DNA of 64,000 nt. Origin: Cryptosporangium aurantiacum (GTDB lineage: Bacteria; Actinomycetota; Actinomycetes; Mycobacteriales; Cryptosporangiaceae). Position numbers and translations under genes: made by a program. Numbering within the stretch: the stretch's first letter is position 1; each line of letters opens with the position of its first letter. Shown one piece after another: positions 27,083 to 38,439 of the stretch. Under the pieces are notes generated by a model, which was given only the letters and a program-made list of their open reading frames with translations, was not told the origin of the DNA and searched no databases. The stretch lies in NCBI RefSeq assembly GCF_900143005.1, contig NZ_FRCS01000001.1, forward strand, positions 558,001-622,000, written 5' to 3'.

Positions 27083-27748
27083 CTACCAGCCCCGCTCCCG
27101 CCACTCACCGAGGTGCGGCCGCTCCGCGCCCAGCGTCGTGTCGTCGCCGTGGCCGGGGTAGACCCAGGTGTCGTCCGGCAGGCGGCCGAACACCTTGCGC
27201 TCCAGGTGGTTCATCAGCGACGTGAAGTCCTCCGGCGACGTCGTCCGGCCGGGGCCGCCCGGGAACAGCGAGTCGCCGGTGAACAGGTGCGGGTGCCCAC
27301 CCGGCTCGCGGTAGAGCAGCGCGATCGCGCCGGGCGTGTGGCCGACCAGGTGGATGACGTCCAGGGTGACGTCGCCGACCGTGACCGTGTCGCCGTCGTC
27401 GACCAGGTCGGTGGCGACGACCGGCAGCGACTCGGCGTCGGCCGGGTGGGCGACGAGCCGCGCGCCGGTCTCCTTGGCCACCTCGGCCAGCGCCTGCCAG
27501 TGGTCGGCGTGCCGGTGCGTGGTGACGACCGTGGTGAGCTCCGCGTCGCCGAGCAGCCGGAGCAGCGTCCCGGCGTCGTTGGCGGCGTCGATCAGCAGCG
27601 CCTCGCCGGTGGCCGTGCTGCGGAGGAAATACGCGTTGTTGTCCATCGGGCCGACCGACACCTTGGTGATCGTCAGCGGACCCGCGTCGCGGGTGGCCGG
27701 AGCGCCCTGCGGATCGACGTGGCCGGTGTAGCCGAACTCGATACTCAT
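27083..27748 (-). CDS. Metallo-beta-lactamase-fold hydrolase, glyoxalase II-like
   Basis: A 221-residue MBL-fold enzyme with the metal motif THRHADHW, a second ligand region VGHTPGAIAL, GDSLFPGGPGRT and a C-terminal YPGHGDDTTLG. The pattern fits hydroxyacylglutathione hydrolase-like or persulfide-dioxygenase-like proteins; in actinomycetes the thiol partner may be mycothiol. The ATG at 27748 has AGGA 9 bases upstream; the frame is open further to 27829, within the uvrA upstream region. It is divergent from uvrA. Confidence 0.85.
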   Translation of the reverse strand: MSIEFGYTGHVDPQGAPATRDAGPLTITKVSVGPMDNNAYFLRSTATGEALLIDAANDAGTLLRLLGDAELTTVVTTHRHADHWQALAEVAKETGARLVAHPADAESLPVVATDLVDDGDTVTVGDVTLDVIHLVGHTPGAIALLYREPGGHPHLFTGDSLFPGGPGRTTSPEDFTSLMNHLERKVFGRLPDDTWVYPGHGDDTTLGAERPHLGEWRERGW

Positions 27749-27821
27749 GCTTTCATCCTGGTGCATCCGTGTTACGGCGGCGGCGGGGGAGTGATCCGCG
27801 TCACCACTGCGCTGCGTTCTC

Positions 27822-27837
27822 TCGAACATGCGGTCGA
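27822..27837. promoter_or_regulatory. LexA (SOS) box candidate upstream of uvrA
   Basis: TCGAACATGCGGTCGA matches the actinobacterial SOS consensus TCGAAC-N4-GTTCGA in 11 of 12 fixed positions (one T to G change). It lies 163 bp upstream of the uvrA start in the 251-bp gap shared with the MBL gene, and is placed to control uvrA as part of the DNA-damage response. Confidence 0.65.
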
Positions 27838-27999
27838 GTGCGGGCAGAAACTGTCGTACGCCGCCGTTAGATTGGGTGCCGGCTTCGTCTGGGTAATCCG
27901 TGCCGGTGAGCGCCGGTCACGGATCGCCGTGACGACACCCGGGGCTGGCGCGTATCCGCCCAGCTCAGCCGTACCGCCGACGAACGGAAGAGAATCACC

Positions 28000-30945
28000 G
28001 TGGCCGACCGGCTCCTCGTGCGTGGAGCACGCGAGCACAACCTGCGGGACGTCAACCTCGACCTTCCCCGGGACGCGCTGATCGTCTTCACCGGTCTGTC
28101 CGGGTCGGGCAAGTCGAGCCTCGCGTTCGACACGATCTTCGCCGAGGGCCAGCGTCGTTACGTGGAGTCGCTGTCCGCCTACGCGCGGCAGTTCCTCGGG
28201 CAGATGGACAAGCCCGACGTCGACTTCATCGAGGGTCTGTCGCCCGCGGTCTCGATCGACCAGAAGTCCACGAACCGCAACCCGCGGTCGACCGTGGGCA
28301 CGATCACCGAGGTCTACGACTATCTCCGGCTGCTGTTCGCGCGCGCGGGCGTGCCGCACTGCCCGGTCTGCGACGAGCAGATCAGCAGGCAGACGCCGCA
28401 GCAGATCGTCGACCGGGTGCTCGCGATGCCCGAGGGTTCACGCTTCCAGGTGCTGGCGCCGGTGATCCGCGGTCGCAAGGGGGAGTACCTCGACCTGTTC
28501 TCCGAGCTCCAGGCGAAGGGGTACGCCCGGGTCCGGGTCGACGGCGTCGTCCAGCCGCTGACCGAGTTCACCGAGGGCGACACCAAGCTGAAGAAGCAGG
28601 AGAAGCACACGATCGAAGTGGTGGTCGACCGGCTGGCGGTGAAGGAAAGCGCCCAGCGCCGGCTGACCGACTCGGTGGAGACCGCGCTGGGGCTGGCCGG
28701 CGGCATCGTCGTGCTCGACTTCGTCGACCTGCCCGAGGACGACCCGGCGCGGGAGCGGAAGTTCTCCGAGAACTTCGCCTGCCCGAACGACCACCCGCTG
28801 GCGATCGAGGACCTCGAGCCGCGCACGTTCTCGTTCAACGCGCCGTACGGCGCCTGCCCGGAGTGCACCGGGATCGGCACCCGCAAGGAGGTCGACCCGG
28901 AGCTGATCATCCCCGACCCCGAGCGGACGCTCGGCGAGGGCGCGATCCAGCCGTGGTCGACCGGCCACAACCTGGAGTACTTCCTCCGCCTGCTCTCCGG
29001 CCTCGGTGACGCGCTCGGCTTCGACCTGGACACCCCCTGGGAGAAGCTGTCCGCGAAGGCGAAGCGCGCGATCCTGCACGGGCACGACACCCAGGTGCAC
29101 GTCCAATACACGAACCGGTACGGCCGCAAGCGGTCCTACTACGCGAGCTTCGAGGGTGTGATGCCGTTCCTGGAGCGGCGGCACGCCGAGACCGACTCCG
29201 ACTGGAGCCGGGAGCGGTACGAGGGCTACATGCGGGACGTGCCGTGCCCGGTCTGCCGCGGCACCCGGCTCAAGCCCGAGGTGCTGGCGGTCCGGCTCTC
29301 CGGCCGGAACATCGCCGAGGTCTCCGCGCTGTCGATCGACGAGTGCGCGGCGTTCCTCGGCGACCTGCAGCTGAACGACCGGCAGCGGATGATCGCCGGC
29401 CAGGTTCTCAAGGAGATCAACGAGCGGCTGCGCTTCCTGCTCGACGTCGGGCTCGACTACCTCTCGCTCGAGCGGCCGGCCGGGACGCTGTCCGGCGGTG
29501 AGGCGCAGCGGATCCGGCTGGCCACCCAGATCGGGTCCGGGCTGGTCGGCGTCCTGTACGTGCTGGACGAGCCGTCGATCGGGCTGCACCAGCGCGACAA
29601 CCGGCGGCTGATCGAGACGCTGGTGCGGCTGCGCGAGCTCGGCAACACGCTGATCGTCGTCGAGCACGACGAGGACACGATCGCGGCGGCCGACTGGGTG
29701 GTCGACATCGGCCCCGGCGCCGGCGAGCACGGTGGCAACATCGTCGTCTCCGGCACCGTGGCCGAGCTGCTGGCCAGCGAGAAGTCGCTGACCGGCGCGT
29801 ACCTGTCCGGGCGGCAGAACATCCCGGTGCCGGTGGTTCGCCGTCCGGTCGACCCGAAGCGTCGCCTGGTCGTGAAGGGCGCCCGCGAGCACAACCTGCG
29901 CGGGCTGGACGTGGCGTTCCCGCTGGGCACGCTCACCGCGGTCACCGGCGTGTCCGGTTCGGGCAAGTCGACGCTGGTCAACGACATCCTTTACACGGTG
30001 CTGGCGAACACGCTCAACGGCGCGCGGCTGGTGCCCGGGCGGCACCAGCGGGTGACCGGTCTGGACCTGGTCGACAAGGTCGTCGGCGTGGACCAGTCGC
30101 CGATCGGCCGGACGCCGCGCTCGAACCCGGCGACGTACACCGGTGTGTTCGACCGGATCCGGAAGCTGTTCGCCGAGACCACCGAGGCCAAGGTCCGCGG
30201 GTACGGGCCGGGCCGGTTCTCGTTCAACGTCAAGGGCGGGCGCTGCGAGGCGTGCACCGGTGACGGCACGATCAAGATCGAGATGAACTTCCTGCCGGAC
30301 GTCTACGTGCCGTGCGAGGTCTGCAAGGGCGCCCGGTACAACCGGGAGACGCTCGAGGTGCACTACAAGGGCAAGACGATCGCCGAAGTGCTGGAGATGC
30401 CGATCGAGGAGGCCGCGGAGTTCTTCGCCGCGATCCCGGCGATCCGGCGGTACCTGGCGACGCTGGTCGACGTCGGGCTCGGGTACGTGCGTCTGGGGCA
30501 GCCCGCGCCGACGCTCTCCGGCGGTGAGGCGCAGCGGGTCAAGCTCGCGACCGAGCTGCAGAAGCGGTCGACCGGGCGGACCGTGTACGTGCTCGACGAG
30601 CCCACCACCGGGCTGCACTTCGAGGACATCCGCAAGCTGCTCGGTGTGCTGGACCGGCTGGTCGAGCAGGGCAACACGGTGATCGTGATCGAGCACAACC
30701 TCGACGTGATCAAGACCGCGGACTGGATCATCGACATGGGTCCGGAAGGTGGCAACAAGGGCGGCACGGTCGTCGCCGAGGGCACGCCCGAGCAGGTCGT
30801 CGCGGTCGACGCGAGCCACACCGGCCGGTTCCTCGAGCCGCTGCTGCGCGGCGAGGGCGCGGGTGCCGCGGCGCTGCGCGCCAAAGCCGAACGCACGGTG
30901 GCCCAGCGTCCGAAGCGCGCACGCAAGGCCGCCGTAGTCGGCTGA
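28000..30945 (+). CDS. uvrA: Excinuclease ABC subunit A
   Basis: A 981-residue ABC-type damage-recognition ATPase. The first Walker A is [14 protein letters not shown] near residue 31, the second [10 protein letters not shown]; both signature motifs LSGGEAQR are present with Walker [16 protein letters not shown] and [15 protein letters not shown]. Zinc-binding pairs CPVC, CPEC and the C-terminal CEAC..CEVC element are intact. It starts with GTG at 28000. UvrA loads UvrB, whose gene is at 2825, onto lesions. The extra C-terminal tail is Ala/Arg-rich. Probably SOS-controlled through the upstream LexA-like box. Confidence 0.97.
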   Translation: MADRLLVRGAREHNLRDVNLDLPRDALIVFTGLSGSGKSSLAFDTIFAEGQRRYVESLSAYARQFLGQMDKPDVDFIEGLSPAVSIDQKSTNRNPRSTVGTITEVYDYLRLLFARAGVPHCPVCDEQISRQTPQQIVDRVLAMPEGSRFQVLAPVIRGRKGEYLDLFSELQAKGYARVRVDGVVQPLTEFTEGDTKLKKQEKHTIEVVVDRLAVKESAQRRLTDSVETALGLAGGIVVLDFVDLPEDDPARERKFSENFACPNDHPLAIEDLEPRTFSFNAPYGACPECTGIGTRKEVDPELIIPDPERTLGEGAIQPWSTGHNLEYFLRLLSGLGDALGFDLDTPWEKLSAKAKRAILHGHDTQVHVQYTNRYGRKRSYYASFEGVMPFLERRHAETDSDWSRERYEGYMRDVPCPVCRGTRLKPEVLAVRLSGRNIAEVSALSIDECAAFLGDLQLNDRQRMIAGQVLKEINERLRFLLDVGLDYLSLERPAGTLSGGEAQRIRLATQIGSGLVGVLYVLDEPSIGLHQRDNRRLIETLVRLRELGNTLIVVEHDEDTIAAADWVVDIGPGAGEHGGNIVVSGTVAELLASEKSLTGAYLSGRQNIPVPVVRRPVDPKRRLVVKGAREHNLRGLDVAFPLGTLTAVTGVSGSGKSTLVNDILYTVLANTLNGARLVPGRHQRVTGLDLVDKVVGVDQSPIGRTPRSNPATYTGVFDRIRKLFAETTEAKVRGYGPGRFSFNVKGGRCEACTGDGTIKIEMNFLPDVYVPCEVCKGARYNRETLEVHYKGKTIAEVLEMPIEEAAEFFAAIPAIRRYLATLVDVGLGYVRLGQPAPTLSGGEAQRVKLATELQKRSTGRTVYVLDEPTTGLHFEDIRKLLGVLDRLVEQGNTVIVIEHNLDVIKTADWIIDMGPEGGNKGGTVVAEGTPEQVVAVDASHTGRFLEPLLRGEGAGAAALRAKAERTVAQRPKRARKAAVVG

Positions 30946-31030
30946 GCCGCCGACCGCCTAACGCGGCCGCGCCCCCTGCGAGCCCGCAGCGGGCGGGGCG
31001 TGGGGCGGGCCGCCGCCCTCCGAGCAACGC

Positions 31031-31066
31031 CGAACGGCCGCCCCACGCGAGCGGGGCGGCCGTTCG
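31031..31066. terminator. Bidirectional terminator between uvrA and gpgS
   Basis: A perfect 14-bp stem (CGAACGGCCGCCCC with its complement) around an 8-nt loop, in the gap between two convergent genes. No T-run, but symmetric and well placed to stop both transcripts. Confidence 0.8.
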
Positions 31067-31076
31067 TGTGCGTTGA

Positions 31077-32030
31077 TCAGGCGGTAGCGGACGACGCGCG
31101 ACGGGACGCCTGGTACGACGGGAGGGAGATCATCGGCGGCCTCTCCTCCCACGGAATGTCCCAGGTCACCGGCACGACCTCGCCCTCTACCCGGCTGAAC
31201 TGGACCAGGTCGTGGCCCTCCGGCCGGGCGGGGCCGATCCGTGCGGTCAACGTCTGAATGATCGTGGCCGACATCCGCCCGAGTGCGGCGGTGTCCTGGT
31301 GGCCGTGCCCGCGCTCACCCAGGTCGACCTGGGCCACGGCGTCGATGCCGTGAGCGAGCACCGTGTCGATGAGGATGCCGGTCTCCACCCCGTACCCGGG
31401 GGCGAACGGCAGGCGCTCGAGCAGGGAGCGCCGTCCGGCGTACTCCCCGGCCAGCGGCTGGACGACACCGGCCAGCTCCGGCAGGAACGCGTTGAGAAGC
31501 GGTCGGGCGGTCAGCTCGGTGACCCGTCCACCACCGACCGGTGAGACCCCGGCCAGCGGCCGGTCGTAGAACGCCTTCACCAACTGGACGCTCGGATCGC
31601 TCAGGATCGGGCCGAGCAGCCCGGTGACGTAGTGCGGACGGAAATCGGTGAGATCCGCGTCGACGTAGACGACGATGTCCGCGGTCGTTGCGTGCAGTGA
31701 ACGCCAGAGCACCTCGCCCTTGCCCGGTCGGCTGGGGAGGTCGGGGACGATGTCGTCGCGGTGGACGACCCGCGCCCCGGAGGCGGCGGCCCGCTCTGCG
31801 GTGCGGTCGGTGGACCCGGAGTCGACGACCACGATGTCGTCGACGAGGCGGCTGCGGTCAGCCAGGCTCACGATGCGTTGGACGATCGTGCCGACGGTTT
31901 CTTCCTCGTTGAGCGCCGGCAGCACCACAGCGACCGTCGTCGAGCCCTTGCGATCGGCAAGGACCTCGACGGGCCAATCACCTGCGGTGGAGGTCCGGCG
32001 GGAGAACCAGGCACGGGTGTCGGCTCTCAT
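31077..32030 (-). CDS. gpgS: Glucosyl-3-phosphoglycerate synthase
   Basis: A 317-residue family 81 glycosyltransferase transferring glucose to 3-phosphoglycerate, the first step of methylglucose lipopolysaccharide (or glucosylglycerate) synthesis. It follows mycobacterial GpgS closely: VVLPALNEEETV, VVDSGSTDRT, RPGKGEVLWRSL, the metal-binding VYVDADLTDF, GGGRVTEL.ARPLLNAF, and PLAGEYAGRRSLLERLPFAPGYGVE. The frame ends just before the shared terminator. Its upstream gap is almost 600 bp long. Confidence 0.95.
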   Translation of the reverse strand: MRADTRAWFSRRTSTAGDWPVEVLADRKGSTTVAVVLPALNEEETVGTIVQRIVSLADRSRLVDDIVVVDSGSTDRTAERAAASGARVVHRDDIVPDLPSRPGKGEVLWRSLHATTADIVVYVDADLTDFRPHYVTGLLGPILSDPSVQLVKAFYDRPLAGVSPVGGGRVTELTARPLLNAFLPELAGVVQPLAGEYAGRRSLLERLPFAPGYGVETGILIDTVLAHGIDAVAQVDLGERGHGHQDTAALGRMSATIIQTLTARIGPARPEGHDLVQFSRVEGEVVPVTWDIPWEERPPMISLPSYQASRRASSATA

Positions 32031-32623
32031 CGGCGACCCCTTCCGGTCAGGACCGAGCTGTCGTGGATGGCCAGCTCAGTGTGACGGGTGAGAACAACCA
32101 CGCTGTCGGACAATGGTTTCTTGTGAGTTTCGTCCTGTGGTCACTCAAGTGACCTACGGTGACCGGTTTGGAAGGGGCAGCGCATCCGGCCCCGAACAGC
32201 AGGCCGTCTCTACCCCTTCACTCCTGTTTCCATGCGGCTGAGTGACGACGAAGCGAGGCTCACGCATTTCCATAGTGCGCCATCCTGTGTCGATCAAGCA
32301 CCGTTTAAGTGATCGAGCTAATGCATAACGGATTTTCTCGACGTTTCTCGGCGCGAAGAAGACGTGGCGAGTGCCACTCGGGGCAGGTGAGACCGGTGCG
32401 GCGCCCCCGCGGACCGTGCCGCGACGACCTCGGGCGCGGTCCCCGACGCCACGCGCACCCCCATCCCCCTGCGTGGTGACGCCCGAATACCCGAGGCCGC
32501 CCGGATCTACCGTCCGCGACGGGTGCAGTTTGGGCGGGAGAATGGGGCTGTTGAGACCGCGTTTGCACCGTTTACCGGGTCCCGGATTCCTCGTCCGGGG
32601 GCCGGTGGCGGCAGAATGAGGGA
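32031..32623. other. 593-bp intergenic region between gpgS and exoribonuclease
   Basis: No supported gene. Two inverted repeats are visible: 32139-32154 (listed separately) and TCGATCA at 32290-32296 with TGATCGA at 32310-32316, 20 bp apart. An AT-richer patch at 32285-32345 stands out from the surrounding high-GC DNA and is a plausible promoter area for either flanking gene. A small RNA cannot be excluded. An open frame on the minus strand (32154-32630) has no recognisable features. Confidence 0.55.
32139..32154. promoter_or_regulatory. Inverted repeat upstream of gpgS
   Basis: GGTCACTCAAGTGACC has 7-bp arms around a 2-bp centre, about 110 bp upstream of the gpgS start; a further GGTGACC follows 4 bp later (32158-32164). 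A dimeric regulator could bind here. Confidence 0.45.
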
Positions 32624-33160
32624 ATGGCACCGCTCCGCCGCATCTTCTACGACACCGAGTTCATCGAGGATGGGCACACCATCGATCTCGTCTCCATCGG
32701 AGCGGTCGACGAGGACGGCAACGAGTTCTACGCGGTCTCGACGGAGTTCGACGACAGCCGGGCGATTCCGTGGGTCCGGAAGAACGTCCTCGACAAGTTG
32801 CCCGGCCCGGCGTCGCCCGTCTGGAAGTCCCGGGAACGCATCCGTACCGAGCTGCTCGAGTTCCTGACCGCCGGGGTGACGAACCGGGGCTCGGTCGAAC
32901 TCTGGGCCTGGTACGCCGCGTACGACCACGTGGCGCTCTGCCAGCTGTGGGGGCCGATGCCCGCGCTGGCCCGCCCGATCCCGCGGTTCTCCAAGGACCT
33001 GCGGCAACGCTGGGACGACCTCGGCCGCCCCGAACTGCCGCCGGCGGGTGCCGACCAGCACGACGCGCTCGCGGACGCCCGGCACAACCTCGCGCGCTGG
33101 CGGGCGATGGAGAAGGTCCGCATCTCCGGCGTGGAAGGTGTCCGCATCGGTTCGGCCTGA
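32624..33160 (+). CDS. 3'-5' exoribonuclease, Rv2179c-like
   Basis: A 178-residue DEDD-fold nuclease resembling mycobacterial Rv2179c over its whole length. Catalytic acids are in FYDTEFIEDG (first Asp and Glu), AWYAAYDHVALCQLWGPM (second) and QHDALADARHNL (third), giving the DEDD set. Rv2179c acts as an RNase T-like 3'-5' exoribonuclease. In M. tuberculosis it is adjacent to class II aroG, which in this window lies only about 3 kb downstream. The GAGGGA before the ATG is too close to be a good ribosome site, so the start is uncertain. Confidence 0.9.
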   Translation: MAPLRRIFYDTEFIEDGHTIDLVSIGAVDEDGNEFYAVSTEFDDSRAIPWVRKNVLDKLPGPASPVWKSRERIRTELLEFLTAGVTNRGSVELWAWYAAYDHVALCQLWGPMPALARPIPRFSKDLRQRWDDLGRPELPPAGADQHDALADARHNLARWRAMEKVRISGVEGVRIGSA

Positions 33161-33262
33161 CGACTACGGTGTGCGTCGAGGCGACTACCGCGTCGGCACG
33201 TCAGTCCCCGCAGCACAGGACGCGGCCCCTCCGTCGTCCCCGTGCTACGAAAGGACCGCACC

Positions 33263-34288
33263 ATGCACATCGGCGTGCTCACCGGCGGCGGTGACTGCCC
33301 GGGCCTCAACGCCGTCATCCGGGCCATCGTCCGGAAAGGTGTCAGCGTCTACGGCCACGAATTCTCGGGATACCGGAACGGTTGGCGCGGCCCCGTCGAG
33401 GGTGACGCGCGGCCGCTGGGAATCGAGCAGGTTCGCGGGATCCTGCCGCGCGGCGGGACGATCCTCGGCTCCTCGCGGACCAACCCGTACAAGGTCGAGG
33501 ACGGCGTCGAGCGGATCCGCCGGTCGCTGGAGGAGCGGGGCGTCGAGGCCCTGATCGCGATCGGCGGCGAGGACACGCTCGGCGTCGCGAAGAAGCTCAC
33601 CGAAGAGGGCATCCCGGTCGTCGGGGTGCCGAAGACGATCGACAACGACCTGGGCGCGACCGACTACACGTTCGGCTTCGACACCGCGGTGACGGTCGCG
33701 GTCGACGCGATCGACCGGCTGCACACCACCGCCGAGTCGCACCACCGCGCGCTGGTGGTCGAGGTGATGGGGCGGCACGCGGGCTGGATCGCGCTGCACG
33801 CGGGCCTGGCCGGGGGCGCGAACGTCATCCTCGTGCCGGAGCTCCCGTTCGACCTCGACGACGTGATCAAGCACGTGGAGAGCCGCTTCGCCACGCAGTA
33901 CGCGCCGATCCTCGTCGTGGCCGAGGGCGCGATGCCCCAGGAGGGCGCCGAGGTGCTGCAGAGCGGCGAGCTGGACGCGTTCGGGCACGTCCGGCTCGGT
34001 GGGATCGGGCAGTGGCTGGCCAGCCGCATCGAAGAGCGAACCGGCAAGGAGTCGCGGGCCGTGGTGCTGGGGCACGTGCAGCGCGGTGGGTCGCCGACGC
34101 CGTTCGACCGCGTGCTGGCCACCCGTTTCGGCCTGCACGCGATCGACGCGGCGCACGAGCGGGACTGGGGCCAGATGGTGGCGCTGCGCGGCACCGACAT
34201 CGTCCGCGTCCCGATCGAGGAGGCGACCCGGGAGCTGAAGACCGTGCCGCTGGCCCGCTACGCCGAGGCCGAAGTGTTCTTCGGCTAA
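33263..34288 (+). CDS. pfkA: Phosphofructokinase, probably pyrophosphate-dependent
   Basis: A 341-residue phosphofructokinase of the actinobacterial type. GGGDCPGLNAVIR opens the protein. The donor-site residues are informative: Asp104 in IGGEDTLG and Lys124 in GVPKTIDNDLGATD are the pair that favours pyrophosphate; ATP enzymes have Gly at 104. The Amycolatopsis methanolica PPi-PFK carries the same GGEDT pattern. If so, the enzyme uses PPi for fructose 6-phosphate phosphorylation and works reversibly. The ATG at 33263 has GAAAGGAC upstream. Confidence 0.93.
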   Translation: MHIGVLTGGGDCPGLNAVIRAIVRKGVSVYGHEFSGYRNGWRGPVEGDARPLGIEQVRGILPRGGTILGSSRTNPYKVEDGVERIRRSLEERGVEALIAIGGEDTLGVAKKLTEEGIPVVGVPKTIDNDLGATDYTFGFDTAVTVAVDAIDRLHTTAESHHRALVVEVMGRHAGWIALHAGLAGGANVILVPELPFDLDDVIKHVESRFATQYAPILVVAEGAMPQEGAEVLQSGELDAFGHVRLGGIGQWLASRIEERTGKESRAVVLGHVQRGGSPTPFDRVLATRFGLHAIDAAHERDWGQMVALRGTDIVRVPIEEATRELKTVPLARYAEAEVFFG

Positions 34289-34295
34289 GCGCTGG

Positions 34296-34679
34296 TCAGT
34301 CCTTGTCCTTCGACAGGTCGAGGGCCAAGTTGAGGACGAAGCTCACGATCCAGACGACGATCGCGCCCCAGAAACCGGCCCAGAAACCGTCGACCTCGAA
34401 GCTCAGCCCGAACTGCTCGGCGAACCAGCCGACGAGCAGGAACAGGAGCGCGTTCACGACGAGCCCGAACAACCCGAGCGTCAACACGTAGATCCCGCAG
34501 CCGATCAACTTCACGATCGGCTTCACGATCGTGTTGACCAGACCGAAGATCGCCGCGACGACGAGCAGCGTGCCGACCTTGGCCGGCCAGGTCGCCTCGG
34601 TGACGTCGATGCCGTCGACGACGTATGTCGACGCCAGCAGCGCCACCGCGTTGACGAGCACCGTCAGGATGAGGTTCAC
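34296..34679 (-). CDS. Four-helix membrane protein, phage holin 4_2 family
   Basis: A 127-residue protein with four hydrophobic helices (LILTVLVNAVALLAS, VGTLLVVAAIFGLVNTIVK, GCGIYVLTLGLFGLVVNALLFLLVGWF, GFWGAIVVWIVSFVLNLALD) ending in a charged tail. The layout matches the PF04020 family; most chromosomal members are not phage genes and their function is unknown. GTG 34679 is chosen because AGGATCGGG lies before it. Convergent with the phosphofructokinase gene, 7 bp apart. Confidence 0.8.
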   Translation of the reverse strand: MNLILTVLVNAVALLASTYVVDGIDVTEATWPAKVGTLLVVAAIFGLVNTIVKPIVKLIGCGIYVLTLGLFGLVVNALLFLLVGWFAEQFGLSFEVDGFWAGFWGAIVVWIVSFVLNLALDLSKDKD

Positions 34680-34761
34680 GTCCCGATCCTGGCAGACCGG
34701 GTCGAGTGTTCCGGCCGACTCGGTCACACCAGCCCCAGGCGTTTCGCGGGAGGCCCCGGGA

Positions 34762-35928
34762 TCAGTCGACCAGGTCGATCAAGTCCGGCGCCGCCGGGTA
34801 GTTGACCTCGAGCACGCCGAAGTCCACGCCGGTCGGCGTCCGACCCTCGGCGCGGTCGATCACGTCCTCGTCGAGCCGGTACGCGAGGCACGGGATCCCG
34901 GCCGCGCCGGCCAGCCGCACCAGCTCCCGCAGCGTCCATGCCAGGTCAGGCAGGTCCACGACGCGTCGCCCGGCGGCGTCCACCAGCGCGACCCGGTCGA
35001 CGTCGCCGACCAGCCGCCGCAGCGCAGCCTCGGTGTCCGCGTCGAACGTCGGCTCGTCGCTCTCGGGCTTCAGCCCCGCGGCGACGATCACCACCATCGA
35101 CGCCACCGGGCCGCCCGGCGCGTCCGGATCCGGCGTCGAGAGGCCGCGGCCGCCCACGAGCAGCGTCCGCTGCCGTCCCGCCTCGTCGATGATCTCGATC
35201 CGGCGCGGATCGGCGCGCACGGTCAGCTCCGGCTCGGAGATCCACTCCGCGTACTCCGCAGGCGAGTCGAAGTCCTCCGGGTCCATCGAGTCGTCGAGCA
35301 CCACCAGCGTCACCGGCTCGTCCACCTGGGGGCGGAGCAGCACCGGGGCCGGTAGTGCCGGGAAACGCTCCGGCGTCCGGGTCTTCTGCGCCTGCACCTC
35401 GTCCCGCTGCGCCAGCCGCTGGTACCGCTCCAGCACCGGACGCTCCCGCTGCTGCGCCCGCGAGGCGATCAGCAGCCAGGCCGTCGCCGGCATCAGCCAC
35501 CCGAGCGTGAGGCACAGGATCCCGCCGACGCCCCCGACCACGACGAGCGTGTCGACGTCGGTACGCACGAACCCGACCAGGAGCCCGAGGCACCCGAGAG
35601 CCAGCGTCACCGCCTGTAACCAGTCGCCGACGACCCGAGCGGCCTCCGACCGGGTGCTCCACCCGCCGAACGACGCCAGCGGCCACGACGTCAGCCCTCC
35701 GAGCGCGATCAGGGCCAGCGCGCCGAACGCGACGTAAATGGTCCACTCGTCGTTGGTCACCGCCCAGCCGGCGAAGGCGGCGGCCGAGACCAGCGCGAGC
35801 ACGACCCGTGCCACGCGCACCACCCGGCGGATCGGCCGGCGACCGGCGATCGCGACCCGTAAGTCGGTGTCCGAGCGCCCGGACGGCAGCGCTGCCGTAC
35901 CGATCGAGTCGGGGAGAGCTTCTAACAT
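34762..35928 (-). CDS. Membrane protein of unknown function
   Basis: A 388-residue protein from ATG 35928, which has GGAAGG 9 bases upstream. Four or five hydrophobic helices occupy roughly residues 38-165, followed by a basic stretch and a soluble C-terminal domain of about 210 residues with VTLVVLDDSMDPEDFDSPAE, RRIEIIDEAGRQR and WTLRELVRLAGAAGIPCL. I recognise no family. It is divergent from the class II DAHP synthase gene, with about 100 bp between, and stands alone. Confidence 0.65.
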   Translation of the reverse strand: MLEALPDSIGTAALPSGRSDTDLRVAIAGRRPIRRVVRVARVVLALVSAAAFAGWAVTNDEWTIYVAFGALALIALGGLTSWPLASFGGWSTRSEAARVVGDWLQAVTLALGCLGLLVGFVRTDVDTLVVVGGVGGILCLTLGWLMPATAWLLIASRAQQRERPVLERYQRLAQRDEVQAQKTRTPERFPALPAPVLLRPQVDEPVTLVVLDDSMDPEDFDSPAEYAEWISEPELTVRADPRRIEIIDEAGRQRTLLVGGRGLSTPDPDAPGGPVASMVVIVAAGLKPESDEPTFDADTEAALRRLVGDVDRVALVDAAGRRVVDLPDLAWTLRELVRLAGAAGIPCLAYRLDEDVIDRAEGRTPTGVDFGVLEVNYPAAPDLIDLVD

Positions 35929-35959
35929 CTGTGCGGACCTTCCGATAACAGGCGTGTGA

Positions 35960-38364
<2,405 letters not shown>

Positions 38365-38439
38365 ACTAGCTCAAATTCCCGGGTGGGACCCTCCGAACGG
38401 TCCCTTTCCTCGCGCGGTGGGACACAGCAACGATGTGTC

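Noticed and set aside
26036-28081. 681-codon plus-strand open frame running into uvrA
   Set aside because: Antisense to the kinase-like and MBL genes; uvrA itself is read in another frame from 28000.
28438-30819. 793-codon open frame antisense to uvrA
   Set aside because: Fully inside a certain gene on the other strand; composition is low-complexity Arg/Asp/His/Leu with no motif.
32154-32630. 158-codon minus-strand open frame in the large gap
   Set aside because: No ribosome site, no recognisable domain, and it would cover the putative promoter of the exoribonuclease.
34296-34679. Prophage remnant suggested by the holin-family protein
   Set aside because: No other phage gene is near; this family is common in ordinary bacterial chromosomes.
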